Below, piece by piece: positions 17,093-29,230 of a stretch of DNA of 64,000 nt (its first letter is position 1; the number at the start of each line of letters is the position of its first letter). A program made the position numbers and the translations under genes. The stretch comes from Pontibacter sp. G13 (GTDB lineage Bacteria; Bacteroidota; Bacteroidia; J057), in assembly GCF_031851795.1 (NCBI RefSeq), contig NZ_CP134696.1, positions 124,001-188,000 on the forward strand, given 5' to 3'. Under the pieces are notes generated by a model that made no database searches, was not told the origin of the DNA, and saw only the letters and a list, made by a program, of their open reading frames with translations.

Positions 17093-17836
17093 TCAAATCG
17101 ACACCAGTTCGCCTGCAGCAGCTGCAGCCCCTACAATTCCGGCATTGTTCAGCAATTCCGCAGGAACGACGTCACATGGTACATCGAGACGATCCTCGAA
17201 TTTGGCCATTTTCTTGGAGGCTCCTCCCCCCAGAATGATGAAGTCTGGGTAGAAAAGGCGATAGACATGATTGAGATATTTGTCGAAACGATCCCCCCAT
17301 TCATGCCAAGAAAGATCTTCACGTTTTCTTGCCGCATCTGAACAATACTTCTCGGCAATGTCTCCCTTGAAGATCAAGTGGCCCAACTCGGTATTGGGCA
17401 CCAGTCTGCCGTCTACGATGAGGGCACTCCCGATCCCGGTACCGATAGTCAGCAGCAAGATCATGCCGTCCTTGCCTGCGCCTCCACCATACTTTACCTC
17501 TGCAAGACCAGCTGCATCGGCATCATTGACCACTTTGACCGGGCAACCCGTCTCTTTGGAGAACAATTTCTCAGCGTTGGTGCCGATCCAGTCCTTGTCG
17601 ATGTTGGAGGCTGTCTGAGCCACACCATGCTGGATCACAGCAGGGAAACCACAACCAATGGGACCAGACCATTCCATTTGCTTCACCAACTCTCCCACAG
17701 TTTCTGTAACAGCCTTAGGGGTAGCAGGTTGAGGGGTGTCAATCCGGAGGCGCTCAGTCTTGAGCTCGCCAGATTCGATATCTATGATGGCGCCCTTGAT
17801 CCCAGAGCCGCCAATGTCAATTCCTAAAATTTCCAC
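17093..17836 (-). CDS. ppgK: Polyphosphate glucokinase (ROK family)
   Basis: Phosphorylates glucose with polyphosphate (often also ATP) in the cytoplasm. ROK/hexokinase-actin-fold markers: [13 protein letters not shown] at the N-terminus, the TPQPATP stretch characteristic of Ppg[11 protein letters not shown] (catalytic Asp), [14 protein letters not shown] and ELGHL. I choose the GTG at 17836, giving 247 aa, because it starts the protein right before the phosphate-binding loop and avoids overlap with the upstream FG-GAP gene, which ends at 17892; the ATG at 17929 would add 31 unrelated residues. PpgK is best known from Actinobacteria and also occurs in Bacteroidota. Confidence 0.9.
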   Translation of the reverse strand: MEILGIDIGGSGIKGAIIDIESGELKTERLRIDTPQPATPKAVTETVGELVKQMEWSGPIGCGFPAVIQHGVAQTASNIDKDWIGTNAEKLFSKETGCPVKVVNDADAAGLAEVKYGGGAGKDGMILLLTIGTGIGSALIVDGRLVPNTELGHLIFKGDIAEKYCSDAARKREDLSWHEWGDRFDKYLNHVYRLFYPDFIILGGGASKKMAKFEDRLDVPCDVVPAELLNNAGIVGAAAAAGELVSI

Positions 17837-17891
17837 AATCTTTTCGCTTGTTTGGTAAGGTATAGTAGGTCCTGAATATTCGCAGTTTGTG

Positions 17892-20144
17892 CTATCTAAC
17901 CCGAATGGTTCCTGATGTCCAGTCGCCATTGGGCAGGGTGATCTTCAATAAATACAGACCAGTGCCAAATTGTTCCAAATGAAGGATCCCGGAAGTTCCC
18001 TGCTTGGTACAACGAAGCACAGATCGGCCATCAATCCCAAATACCTGAAGAACGGCATGCTGAGCGCCCGTCTGTCCCCAATTCACTCGAAGTTCATCCG
18101 TCGTCGGATTCGGAAAAATCGAGATTTGCTGTTCCAGATATTGAATGGAAACGCTTCCAGTATCTTGGGTGGTGGTATCTACATCAAATGAAACAGGAGA
18201 ATATCCGGTTCCCATGAACAAATTAAGACCTCCGGCGAAATTCCCAACAATCAAATCTGGAAAAGAATCACCATCTACGGAATATACAGCGGGCGCCGTT
18301 CTTTTTCCGATATACACATCCCCCATCATGGAATCCACCAACGTAAATGGGCTGAGAAAACTATCTGGCAACCACGCATAATGCATAATCCACCCATCTT
18401 GAGTACCCACAGCCAAATGCAGCGTGTCTTGATGGCTAAAGAAGGATGGAACCGAATAGCCAAAATCAAACTCACTGGCTCGGACATCGACGCCGCCCAA
18501 TGAGTCGGTCACCAATTGGAAAATTGCCGAGTCGCTTGAGCCAATGTTTTCGAAGTAATTGAGGTTTCCATTCTTTTCTCCTACCACCAGATCGAGTAGA
18601 CTATCTTGATTCAGGTCCACCAGATACGGCGCGGCATTTCCTCCGACATCAATCCCCTGAAGGTCAGTGACGGTCAATTGGAACTGGGGAAGCACATTGG
18701 TCGGGCTCAACGAGAAATTGTCATAGTAGTCCAATCTCCCGTCAGGTCTGCCAATGATCATGTCCATATCACCATCTCCATCCAAATCGCCCAAAGTCGG
18801 AACAACAGCCTGAGGATAGGGCTGACTGAAAGCAAGCCCGGCAAGGTCGTCGGTGATCAAGTCGAAAACGGGGTCTTGGTTGGTTCCCAAATTGCGAAAC
18901 AAGGCGATCTGAGGACGGTAAGAACCATCGTCAAAATAACCATGATTGGCGAGGATCAAATCCACCTTGCCGTCGTGGTTGTAATCCGTCAGGGTTGGAA
19001 ATGCACCACTACCTACATCCAGCATTTCGCCTTGGAACAGGTCATCCTGCCAGAAGCTAAAAGTGGGAACTGAGTCCGTACCTGTATTTTTGTACCACCA
19101 AGTACCGAAGGTGTTTTCGGAGAAATTCAACGCATTGGGGGCCACCACCAGATCTCGATTTCCATCAAAATCGATGTCTAGGTGATAAGCTGCCGGGAAC
19201 TTTTCTAGATCAATAGGATAGGAAGGCGGCCACTGATTGGTCTGATCTGTGATATCTGCATGGTCTGGAGTTCCTGTATTGTCCAACTTGACCATGGTGT
19301 TGAATCCGATATCCCCCACGACCAGTTCCTTTGAGCCATCGTTGTTCAGATCGAGCGCAAGCAACGTACTTCCAGCATGCAATCCATTGTCTCCACTCCC
19401 ACTCCCAGAATTATTTTTGCAAAACACGCCCAAGGTCATGGTGTTAGTGGCTGCATCCTCGGAGGCATGTCCCCAGCAAGCTTCCTCCAACACATAAAGA
19501 AGGGAATCTGCATGCTGATAGGTTTCGACAGACATATTGCGGTGGTATTCAATCAATGATCCCAGCGCGTCAAACGTAAGCAAATCCAAGTCGCCATCTC
19601 CGTCCAAGTCTTTGATGGCGGGAATATCTTTGTTGTCAATGAGAATGGGCAAGGCAGGATCGCCCGGACGGGAAGTTTTGATCTGATTCAGCCCTTGATA
19701 AGGAATGAACATCAACGAATCAGTCGATACATTCTGGTATACAGCAACTCCCCCATCCTTGTGGGTAAAGATGTCCGCATCGCCATCTAGATCATAATCG
19801 AGAAAAAGGGCCCAAGTATCAAGATCGGGAAAATGCGAAATCATCTCTGGAGCAAGTCGATAGTCCAAACTCCCCGAATTACCGGGATGAATCAGCGGGA
19901 TAATTCGATCGCCATCTCTATCGAAAATGACCACATCCGGGATGGAATCCAGATTGATATCCATCGTGGACAATTGAGGATTATTGATCCCTCCAGCCCA
20001 AGGGTAATCCAGTTGGTTCTGGTACCAATTGACCTGAATGGAGTCGCTCGGCGAGAAGGTAAACTGAGCGAAGGAAGGATGAATAATGAAAAACCAGCAG
20101 AGAAGGGAAAGAAGCGCAATGCGCGCCGAGGATTGGATCATCAT
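17892..20144 (-). CDS. FG-GAP/VCBS-repeat surface protein with T9SS sorting domain
   Basis: A 750-aa secreted protein. The signal peptide ends near SFA-Q. The body is a run of FG-GAP/VCBS-type beta-propeller repeats, each with a calcium-loop DxDxDGxxD consensus ([49 protein letters not shown] and others) followed by a YxN strand. The C-terminus ([12 protein letters not shown] ... GTGLYLLKI ... SGTIRVR) is a T9SS type A sorting domain, so the protein is probably attached to the cell surface. It is likely a calcium-dependent adhesion or binding protein. One base separates its ATG from the stop of the small upstream gene, pointing to a shared transcript. Confidence 0.92.
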   Translation of the reverse strand: MMIQSSARIALLSLLCWFFIIHPSFAQFTFSPSDSIQVNWYQNQLDYPWAGGINNPQLSTMDINLDSIPDVVIFDRDGDRIIPLIHPGNSGSLDYRLAPEMISHFPDLDTWALFLDYDLDGDADIFTHKDGGVAVYQNVSTDSLMFIPYQGLNQIKTSRPGDPALPILIDNKDIPAIKDLDGDGDLDLLTFDALGSLIEYHRNMSVETYQHADSLLYVLEEACWGHASEDAATNTMTLGVFCKNNSGSGSGDNGLHAGSTLLALDLNNDGSKELVVGDIGFNTMVKLDNTGTPDHADITDQTNQWPPSYPIDLEKFPAAYHLDIDFDGNRDLVVAPNALNFSENTFGTWWYKNTGTDSVPTFSFWQDDLFQGEMLDVGSGAFPTLTDYNHDGKVDLILANHGYFDDGSYRPQIALFRNLGTNQDPVFDLITDDLAGLAFSQPYPQAVVPTLGDLDGDGDMDMIIGRPDGRLDYYDNFSLSPTNVLPQFQLTVTDLQGIDVGGNAAPYLVDLNQDSLLDLVVGEKNGNLNYFENIGSSDSAIFQLVTDSLGGVDVRASEFDFGYSVPSFFSHQDTLHLAVGTQDGWIMHYAWLPDSFLSPFTLVDSMMGDVYIGKRTAPAVYSVDGDSFPDLIVGNFAGGLNLFMGTGYSPVSFDVDTTTQDTGSVSIQYLEQQISIFPNPTTDELRVNWGQTGAQHAVLQVFGIDGRSVLRCTKQGTSGILHLEQFGTGLYLLKITLPNGDWTSGTIRVR

Positions 20145-20145
20145 G

Positions 20146-20637
20146 CTATTTAAAATCGCCCAAGACTCCGACGGAACGGCACAAGTTCCGCAATTGATTT
20201 CGGAAGGGAAATGGAATGAGCATTTCCAGTCGTTTTTCCTTGGATTTCAGCGTACGCTCGATGGAAACCTGTCGTTCAGCGGGACAAGATGTGGAAATCC
20301 TGCGCTCCAATTCCGGGATTTGCCGGAGGAGTTGGTCGATTGCCTGATCATGTTTGTTTTGCCGCATCATCACATCAGCTAATTGAATGTCCATCAAATT
20401 CAGGTAGCGGAAGGCTTGGGATTGAGAAACGGTTAATGGCAATATGCCTGAGAAGCTGTTTGCAGATTTATGCCTCGAAGCTAAAGCATTCACCTCCAGT
20501 TTCTCAAGTCGCCCTTTTTCACAAAACATCATAGGGATATATGGAAAAAATGGCCCACTGAGATTCAAGACATGGACGCTTGCAATGGAAGGAAGAACCT
20601 TCAAACAGTTTCTTAATATGGAAAGAAGTCTTGGCAC
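20146..20637 (-). CDS. Hypothetical small protein upstream of the FG-GAP gene
   Basis: Unrecognised. The open frame ends in TAG one base before the ATG of the FG-GAP gene, a spacing typical of coupled genes, and is the only candidate in the 560 bases between two genes. The C-terminal two-thirds is helical and amphipathic (LADVMMRQNKHDQAIDQLLRQ, IERTLKSKEKRLEMLI), reminiscent of a TPR or coiled-coil helical hairpin. The start is uncertain: GTG at 20637 gives 163 aa, and in-frame ATGs near residues 36-37 give about 127. No signal peptide is obvious. It could be the remnant of a longer gene. Moderate to low confidence that it is translated. Confidence 0.4.
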   Translation of the reverse strand: MPRLLSILRNCLKVLPSIASVHVLNLSGPFFPYIPMMFCEKGRLEKLEVNALASRHKSANSFSGILPLTVSQSQAFRYLNLMDIQLADVMMRQNKHDQAIDQLLRQIPELERRISTSCPAERQVSIERTLKSKEKRLEMLIPFPFRNQLRNLCRSVGVLGDFK

Positions 20638-20703
20638 ATAAAAGTTGCATAATAAAAAGAATCTCCTAAAACCAATCTCAGGCAGAATCCCTCTTTCCAG
20701 AGA

Positions 20704-21705
20704 CTATTGGGACAATTCCTCGATCGCACGCTCGATCATCGTATCAAACCCACGGGCTGCATCCAGAGGTGCCAAATCCACGCGAATATCCGGCGGCATA
20801 CCATTTTCGTAATTTTCACCTGTTGGAGAAAGCGTCCGACTCACCGAGAATCTATAGGTCCACCCATTGGGCAATTGGCCTCCATTCGGTGCTCCAAGTC
20901 CTCCTCCGGTGGTATCCCCCATGACCGTCATATTGGGCATGCTCTGGGCTCCCAAAGCGAAAAAGGAAGTTGCGCTAAAGCTGGAGCGATTGACCAATAC
21001 CACCACAGGCTTCAAGAAGGTGATCGCATCTTCTTCTGCTTGGGCATACGCCTCTGTCAATTCAGAGAAATCATTGTCTCCAGAGCCATTCTTGGTTTGG
21101 GATCGGTAGAGCAATACTTCCTCCTCCGTAAATCGGTCCATGATCCGAAAAATATTGTCAGCACTACCTCCTCCATTGCTTCGAAGATCCAGAATCATTC
21201 CATCAGCCTCCCGGTAAAAGGACAGCAGCAAATCCATCGACGTATTGGACACGGACCCTGAGAAAGAGGAGTATCGCACATATCCGATGTTGTTCCGGAC
21301 GATATTGTGGCGAAAAGGTCCCGTCGTAAAGCCTTTGGGTCCCAGATAACTTTCCCGAATCAATCGGTCGTCAAAGTTCTCCGGTCTCGTCAGATCGAAT
21401 TCATAGCGACTGACATTGAATGGAGAAACGAGATTCACATGACCATCCTCCAATTCCACCAGCATATCAAACAACGCATCGAATAATTCCACTTGATTCA
21501 TGTCATCGTCGATTCGTTGGTCATATTCTACGCGGACCTGATCCCAATCCACATCTTTGATATCGAAGAACGAGTATCGATCATGGATTTGGTTCCAGAG
21601 ATAATCAAAAGTTTCTGAGGGGGTTTCCTCAAGCTCGGGTTTGAGGAAAATGGCCTCACATCCCAAGGCCATGATGGCAATCAGCAGGTATATCCAAGTT
21701 CTCAT
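20704..21705 (-). CDS. S41-family (C-terminal processing/tricorn-like) peptidase lipoprotein
   Basis: A 333-aa serine peptidase, probably lipid-anchored (hydrophobic leader to lipobox ALGC at residue 16). The N-terminal helical domain (about 25-90) resembles the tricorn C1/CtpA N-domain. The peptidase core shows the S41 markers YVRYSSF, GMILDLRSNGGG (about 190-200) and the nucleophile region VNRSSFSATSFFALG, where the Ser of FSAT is the expected nucleophile. A recognisable PDZ domain is missing, so it belongs to the short S41 type. Its ATG overlaps the stop of the upstream outer-membrane barrel gene by 4 nt, so the two are probably translated together. Confidence 0.9.
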   Translation of the reverse strand: MRTWIYLLIAIMALGCEAIFLKPELEETPSETFDYLWNQIHDRYSFFDIKDVDWDQVRVEYDQRIDDDMNQVELFDALFDMLVELEDGHVNLVSPFNVSRYEFDLTRPENFDDRLIRESYLGPKGFTTGPFRHNIVRNNIGYVRYSSFSGSVSNTSMDLLLSFYREADGMILDLRSNGGGSADNIFRIMDRFTEEEVLLYRSQTKNGSGDNDFSELTEAYAQAEEDAITFLKPVVVLVNRSSFSATSFFALGAQSMPNMTVMGDTTGGGLGAPNGGQLPNGWTYRFSVSRTLSPTGENYENGMPPDIRVDLAPLDAARGFDTMIERAIEELSQ

Positions 21706-22556
21706 GATGGGCTGTAACCTTTGTTGAGGTGAAACAAGATGGAGAATGTCAGGCCGTGAATTCCGGCAGCAGAGTCATTTTCTCCGATTCGTGAATTGTA
21801 CCCATCCCATTGATAGGACACTCTGAGGGCGTTTCCATTATTGAGGTAATAGTAGCCTTCGGTTAGCCATTGAAGCCGGTTGACCTTTCCCCAAAAAGCG
21901 ACCTCAAACCCATCTCCTGCCAACGGATTGGATCTTCCAGAAGAGAAATCTTCAATCACCACATAGTCAGGACGCAGTGCCACATTGAGGATAGGTAGAC
22001 TTAGCTGGGTTGCCAATCTCCATTTTCGGGTTTTCCCTTTCTTATTGGTGTAGGACCATAAGCGCCCCAATCTCCCTCCCACACACAGCGAACTGATGAT
22101 CTCATAGGTGTATATGGCATTTCCATGGGAGGAATTGAAGCGGGCGTTCCAAATGTTGATGAAATTGGGTCCGACGTATAAATTCCAATCCTGCCATTTA
22201 GGAATTCCAATTCGTGTAAGGTAGGTGACGTTCCCTTGACCGATGACTTGCGTGGCGGAGTAGGTGAATCCGCCTGCCTCTGTAGACACGAATGCACTGG
22301 AAGGATTGGTGCCTACGTCGAAAAAACTTCCCGGCCGCTGTTGTCGATAGCCAATTCTCGCAGCTCCTAGGATCCCGTCGTACGTGAGTGGAGCAGTCCC
22401 AAAATCTTGGTATCTAGAATACTGGCCACCGATTCCCAGATAGATGTACTTCTCAGTCTGGGCTTTTCGAAGCGCTTTGGTAGTCGAGTCAGGCACCTGT
22501 CCCCAAACGGGCAAGTACAGCAGCATGAACCCTATGATCCATCCGGTAGTTTTCAT
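21702..22556 (-). CDS. Predicted outer-membrane beta-barrel protein
   Basis: A 284-aa exported protein from ATG 22556 (MKTTGWIIGFMLLYLPVWGQ signal peptide); the upstream in-frame start at 22598 would place 14 polar residues before the signal. The mature part consists of alternating hydrophobic/polar strands rich in Tyr, Gly and Asn (YIYLGIGGQYSRY, GAARIGYRQQ, NALRVSYQWDGYN, GLTFSILFHLN) and ends in an amphipathic strand, as expected for a barrel inserted by the BAM complex. I do not recognise a named family. It is translationally coupled to the S41 peptidase, so a shared envelope role is plausible. Confidence 0.75.
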   Translation of the reverse strand: MKTTGWIIGFMLLYLPVWGQVPDSTTKALRKAQTEKYIYLGIGGQYSRYQDFGTAPLTYDGILGAARIGYRQQRPGSFFDVGTNPSSAFVSTEAGGFTYSATQVIGQGNVTYLTRIGIPKWQDWNLYVGPNFINIWNARFNSSHGNAIYTYEIISSLCVGGRLGRLWSYTNKKGKTRKWRLATQLSLPILNVALRPDYVVIEDFSSGRSNPLAGDGFEVAFWGKVNRLQWLTEGYYYLNNGNALRVSYQWDGYNSRIGENDSAAGIHGLTFSILFHLNKGYSPS

Positions 22557-22616
22557 CGGCAAATGGTTTATTGAATCAAAGATATTGATTTCCCCCAAAG
22601 CCCAATGCGGAAGGAT

Positions 22617-22655
22617 ACAAAAAAGAAACGCGCCCCTGAGAACAGGAGCGCGCCG
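22617..22655 (-). terminator. Terminator of the aldolase gene
   Basis: GC-rich hairpin, arms 22629-22638 and 22643-22652 (one mismatch, AGAA loop), followed on the minus strand by a T-rich tail (TTTCTTTTTTG). It lies about 23 nt after the fbaA stop. Confidence 0.8.
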
Positions 22656-22675
22656 ATTTCAGAACGATGAACGGA

Positions 22676-23758
22676 TTATTTTCCGTGAACGTTGATCGCA
22701 TTGAGGTCTTCGAAAGCTTGGGTCAAACGCTTGCCCATGCTCTTTTCGCCCTCACGCAACCATACGCGTGGATCGTATTTCTTCTTGTTTGGCTTGTCGT
22801 CACCTTCTGGGTTACCGATCTGTGCTTGGAGATAACCACGATTCTTGGCTTCGTACTCACGTACGCCATTCCAGAATGCCCACTGAGTATCGGTGTCGAT
22901 GTTCATTTTCACCGCTCCGTACTCGATTGCTTCACGGATCTCTTCACGAGAAGAACCGGAACCACCGTGGAAGACAAAGTTTACAGGATTGTCGCCTGTG
23001 TTGTATTTCTGCTGAACGAAATCCTGAGAGTTTTTCAAGATTTTTGGAGTCAGCGTAACGTTACCTGGCTTGTATACACCGTGTACGTTACCGAAAGCTG
23101 CAGCAATGGTGAAGCGATCGGAAACAGCCTTCATGCGCTCGTATGCATAAGCAACTTCTTCTGGCTGTGTGTAAAGGCGAGAGGAGTCGATGTCCGTGTT
23201 GTCCACACCATCTTCCTCACCACCGGTAACTCCCAATTCGATCTCCAAAGTCATGCCCATAGCGGCCATGCGCTTGAAGTATTCTACGGAAGTATCCAAG
23301 TTCTCCTCGATCGGCTCTTCGGAAAGGTCGATCATGTGGGAGCTATAAAGCGGTTTGCCGAATGCTTCGAAGTGTTTTTCGGAAGCGTCCAACATTCCGT
23401 CTACCCAAGGCAACAATTTGCGAGCTGCGTGGTCGGTGTGAAGGATTACGGTAACTCCGTAAGCTTCTGCCATCTGGTGTACATGATGTGCACCAGAAAC
23501 GGAACCGGCGATAGCGGCTGCTTGTCCATCGTTGGACAGGCCTTTACCAGCGAAGAATACTGCTCCACCGTTGGAGAATTGGATGATGACAGGAGAATTG
23601 ACGTCCCGTGCAGCTTCCAAAACGCTGTTTACGGTATTGGTTCCTACCACGTTAACGGCAGGAAGAGCGAAGTTCTTTTCGTTGGCATAGTTGAGAAGTT
23701 CCTGCACTTCATCTCCGTGCAGTACCCCTGGTCTGAATTTTCTGTTGGTGCTAATCAT
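22676..23758 (-). CDS. fbaA: Class II fructose-1,6-bisphosphate aldolase
   Basis: Zinc-dependent aldolase of glycolysis and gluconeogenesis, cleaving fructose-1,6-bisphosphate to DHAP and glyceraldehyde-3-phosphate. It is 360 aa, the FbaA (type A, E. coli-like) length. Visible motifs: VIIQFSNGGA, LHTDHAA with zinc-ligand His, LEIELGVTGGEEDGVDN (metal-ligand Glu region), FGNVHGVY with His ligand, VFHGGSGSS phosphate-binding loop, VKMNIDTDTQWAF. Monocistronic with its own terminator. Strong codon bias creates a 368-codon antisense frame that is not a gene. Confidence 0.97.
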   Translation of the reverse strand: MISTNRKFRPGVLHGDEVQELLNYANEKNFALPAVNVVGTNTVNSVLEAARDVNSPVIIQFSNGGAVFFAGKGLSNDGQAAAIAGSVSGAHHVHQMAEAYGVTVILHTDHAARKLLPWVDGMLDASEKHFEAFGKPLYSSHMIDLSEEPIEENLDTSVEYFKRMAAMGMTLEIELGVTGGEEDGVDNTDIDSSRLYTQPEEVAYAYERMKAVSDRFTIAAAFGNVHGVYKPGNVTLTPKILKNSQDFVQQKYNTGDNPVNFVFHGGSGSSREEIREAIEYGAVKMNIDTDTQWAFWNGVREYEAKNRGYLQAQIGNPEGDDKPNKKKYDPRVWLREGEKSMGKRLTQAFEDLNAINVHGK

Positions 23759-23891
23759 TGCGTGATTCAGTAGGTTAAGTATCCATGTATGAACTCAACG
23801 GGGCGAATGGCGCCGCTAAGGTAACAAAATTGATGGAATAGGAAACCCACAAATTGCCGGCCAAATATTCTTTGACGGGAATTCGTCAGGC

Positions 23892-23922
23892 AAATACCCA
23901 AAAGCCCTCCCGTGGGAGAGCC
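23892..23922 (-). terminator. Terminator of the lipoprotein gene 23975-24532
   Basis: Minus-strand hairpin GCTCTCCC/GGGAGGGC (arms 23914-23921 and 23904-23911, one mismatch) followed by TTTTGGG. It lies about 55 nt downstream of the stop at 23975. Confidence 0.5.
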
Positions 23923-23974
23923 CTCAATAAACGGCAAATTCAAACTTCTTTCACTACATATTCTTCAGGTCTGG

Positions 23975-24532
23975 TTACTGGGCATACGTATCCCAGACAA
24001 TTTTCATCCAAACCACAATTTCTTCCGCCATCTTGGAGGGATTGTCGACATCGCCGTAGTATCCACGTTGCTGGAGCAGGACTTCTTGGTAGCGCTCTTC
24101 ATCATCGTCCCAAATATAGGTGGTGAAGGTTTCGTGGAAATCGGCAGAAGCATTGGCACTTTCCTCTAGCTGATCCGGTGAGGTCTCAGCAATCCATTCT
24201 TTTCGTTCGGTAAATTCGGTATCGGGGACTTGACCACGTATAACGCGTGCCAATAGGCTGTTGCTCTGTAGCTCGCGAAAGGTCAAGCCTTCATTTTCGG
24301 GGAATGACCAACGTCGAAATATGTGGGGATAATTGTAAAAATCGTACTGGCGAATATTGCCGGCCTGATCGATGAGCCAGCCGCCTCGTCTACCAGCGGA
24401 TTCGTAGTAATATTGGAAATAAACCGGCTGGTCTTCTGTGGGTGAAAGGTCCGGTTTACCGAGGCAACCCGCCATCAGGAGCAGGATACCGAATCCCAAC
24501 AGGTATTGGAAAAAGGTGCGAGCAAGAATCAT
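23975..24532 (-). CDS. Hypothetical lipoprotein
   Basis: A 185-aa protein from ATG 24532 with a lipoprotein signal (LLGFGILLLMAGC, lipobox MAGC near residue 21). An in-frame start at 24574 would place a Cys-rich leader before it and is unlikely. The mature chain is acidic and aromatic (YFQYYYESAGRRGGWLIDQAG, WDDDEERYQEVLL), with no family I can name. The opening strand pattern (inhibitor-like or NigD-like) is too weak to call. A second small lipoprotein of similar character lies just upstream on the same strand. Confidence 0.75.
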   Translation of the reverse strand: MILARTFFQYLLGFGILLLMAGCLGKPDLSPTEDQPVYFQYYYESAGRRGGWLIDQAGNIRQYDFYNYPHIFRRWSFPENEGLTFRELQSNSLLARVIRGQVPDTEFTERKEWIAETSPDQLEESANASADFHETFTTYIWDDDEERYQEVLLQQRGYYGDVDNPSKMAEEIVVWMKIVWDTYAQ

Positions 24533-24701
24533 GTCAACAGGTTGAGCACTAGAACAGCAATTCAGGTGCAGCAATTCCGGTAGTCTAAAAGCAATTGGTC
24601 AAGCAAGTGAAAGTCTAACACGACACCGATTCCATTTGTTACGAAAAAACCTATTTTACCAAAATCAAACATGAGGAAAATCTGGAAGAAGCGATACGGA
24701 C

Positions 24702-24746
24702 TTTCCGAAAAAAAGAACCCGAAACGCACAAGTGCATTCCGGGTCC
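24702..24746 (-). terminator. Terminator of the lipoprotein gene 24767-25351
   Basis: Minus-strand hairpin with 13-nt arms at 24717-24729 and 24732-24744 (one mismatch and one G-U), followed by TTCTTTTTTT. It lies about 20 nt after the stop at 24767. Confidence 0.8.
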
Positions 24747-24766
24747 TCTGGGAGTTATGCGTAAGC

Positions 24767-25351
24767 CTATTCCAAGAGATCCTCATACCGTTGCCAAGCC
24801 TTCTTGGCAGATGGGGCTGAATTGAGGCTGGCAGTTTCCCCGACCAAGGTAGACCTCAGGAAAATCAGACTAGCGTCCCCTTCATCATCGTATTCGTAGG
24901 CAAAAAGAGCGGTCCCAGACAGATCGCAGCATCCGTTTCCTTCGAATGGCTCAAATTCGCCTTCAGCTGCCTCCATAGCCCAGAAATATGCCTCAGCCAA
25001 ATCATCTTCATCGACTTGACCTGCCTCCAAGGTGAAGTGACATTCGTGACTGGCTAGCTGGTCGTCGGTCATCGGGGTGACGATCTGTGGGTCATTGGTT
25101 GGATAGGGAGACCAAAAGTCCACGCGACAATTGGAAATCGGCAAGGGGCGTATCTCCCAGACCTCCCCATTGGAATCGATCATGCGGGCTGGTGACCAAG
25201 TGCCCGTCAACCCCAACAACTCCCATTCTACAAAAAGAATTTTGGGTTCATCATCGGGAAATGGCAAAGGCTCGACTTCGGTTTGACAGCTGGTAAGTAC
25301 GAGGCCAAACAGAAGGAAAAACACGGAAATTCGGAATGAAGGCTTTTTCAT
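24767..25351 (-). CDS. Hypothetical lipoprotein
   Basis: A 194-aa protein from ATG 25351: MKKPSFRISVFFLLFGLVLTSC, with lipobox LTSC near residue 22. The mature part is acidic (many D/E), with four Cys beyond the lipobox (SNCRVDF, SHECHF, GNGCCDL) that could form disulfides in the periplasm. The segment GTWSPARMIDSNGEVWEIRPLP suggests a lipocalin-like or small beta sandwich fold, but I cannot assign a family. Same orientation as the neighbouring lipoprotein 23975-24532 but with its own terminator. Function unknown. Confidence 0.75.
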   Translation of the reverse strand: MKKPSFRISVFFLLFGLVLTSCQTEVEPLPFPDDEPKILFVEWELLGLTGTWSPARMIDSNGEVWEIRPLPISNCRVDFWSPYPTNDPQIVTPMTDDQLASHECHFTLEAGQVDEDDLAEAYFWAMEAAEGEFEPFEGNGCCDLSGTALFAYEYDDEGDASLIFLRSTLVGETASLNSAPSAKKAWQRYEDLLE

Positions 25352-25573
25352 AGCTATTGGGTTATGTAAATGAGAATCCTCCTCCAGATCGCGAAAAGGC
25401 AACCATTCAGGAAAGATTCAGAAAAAATGAGCGCCTTTTACGTGCTTGATTGGCACGTCGTAACCCAGACGAAACCAAGCCCCGATGTGCTGTCTAAAAT
25501 GGAAAGGTGTGCCTATTTGGGTTGCATGAGTGAAGAATATTTGCCTATTTGAACGACATTTTATCATAACCAC

Positions 25574-25656
25574 AAAAACTTTAGGGGTGCCCTACCGGGC
25601 TGAGATCACACCCTCCGAACCTGAAGCCGCTAGTACGGACGCAGGGAAAAGTTGGT
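25574..25656 (+). promoter_or_regulatory. TPP riboswitch (THI element)
   Basis: The conserved THI-box core is readable: GGGGTGCCC (25584-25592), the GGGCTGAGA helix-loop (25597-25605), ACCC and GAACCTGA (25618-25625), then GACGCAGGGAAAAG (25638-25651). The 5' AACTT (25577-25581) and 3' AAGTT (25649-25653) can close stem P1. It lies about 75 nt before thiS and should shut down the operon when thiamine pyrophosphate binds. I see no obvious terminator hairpin with a U-tract between it and thiS, so control may act on translation initiation, as is usual for Gram-negative THI elements. Confidence 0.95.
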
Positions 25657-25729
25657 AGCAGGCAGCAGATGTATGCCCTGTCATCTCACCCATCCACTCC
25701 TGATGTAATTGTGGACAACACGTCTTGAA

Positions 25730-25936
25730 ATGATCGAGCTGTTTGTCAACGATAAACCCCATCAGCTTCCCAACCAAGTAACCGTCCAGCAGTTGTTGGA
25801 ATCATTGAATCTCGCCGACGGGCACGGTATCGCAGTGGCCGTCAACGAGCAGGTAATTCCCCGCGGAAATTGGGGCGACACAGTCCTGAATTCACAAGAC
25901 AAGGTGATGGTAATCACCGCTACGCAGGGAGGCTGA
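25730..25936 (+). CDS. thiS: Sulfur carrier protein ThiS
   Basis: A 68-aa ubiquitin-like protein ending in the obligatory Gly-Gly tail (TATQGG). Its C-terminal thiocarboxylate donates sulfur to thiazole synthase ThiG. I take ATG 25730 (MIELFVNDKP) rather than the upstream start at 25709 because it begins the first beta strand. It is the first gene behind the TPP riboswitch. The adenylating enzyme ThiF, which must activate this tail, is not encoded in the operon. Confidence 0.95.
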   Translation: MIELFVNDKPHQLPNQVTVQQLLESLNLADGHGIAVAVNEQVIPRGNWGDTVLNSQDKVMVITATQGG

Positions 25937-25997
25937 TTCTCCTTTTCCAGCAGTGTTCCCATGAGGAATCGGGACCTGTATTCAATTTCCTTTGTAG

Positions 25998-28491
<2,494 letters not shown>

Positions 28492-29230
28492 CCATCGCTG
28501 GATTTGACCCATGCAGTGGGGCAGGTCTGACATCGGATCTCAAGACCATCGAGCAATTGGGAGGATATGGATTGGCGGTATGCACAGCCAACACCATCCA
28601 GACCGATTCTCAGTTTTTTCGCCTGAAGTGGGAGTCTCCTTCATGGGTGATTCGGCAATTGCAAGAAATGCTCAAAAGATACCCCGTATCGGCTGTCAAA
28701 ATCGGCATTGTGGAATCGCCAGAATTGCTCCTTTCGATCCTCAGGGAAATCGTGAGTTTCAATCGGGACATTGCGATTGTGTGGGACCCCATCCTAAAAG
28801 CTTCAACGGGTTTTGACTTTCAACCTGATCACTTTCAGGGGAAACTCAAACAATTGCTCAAGGAGGGGATTACGGTGATGACGCCCAATTTTCAGGAAAT
28901 GGAAAAGCTCGTCCCTGATATGGAACCTGCTGAAGCCGCCAAAAAGTGGAGCAAGCATGGAGCCATTCTGTTGAAGGGGGGCCATCGAGCGGACGCACCG
29001 GGCGAAGACCTATTGTTTGACGACGAACACAAGGAGGTTCTAAAAGCTCCGACTCGGGCGATTGCCGGTCCCAAACACGGTTCTGGTTGTGTGCTATCGG
29101 CAGCTATCGCTACCCATCTTGCGCTTGGCCACCATTTGAAGGCTTCCTGCAAAGCCGCCAAATCATATATCACGCAATTTCTCAACAGCAATGATAGCCT
29201 GCTGGGATATCATGCCAATCTCAAAGAATC

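Noticed and set aside
20632-20648. TGGCAC ... TTGC, resembling a sigma-54 promoter
   Set aside because: Seven bases separate the elements instead of five, so GG and GC are two bases too far apart, and it points rightward where no gene follows.
22667-23773. 368-codon plus-strand open frame
   Set aside because: Antisense to fbaA; a by-product of its strong codon bias, with Cys/Val/Phe-rich nonsense translation.
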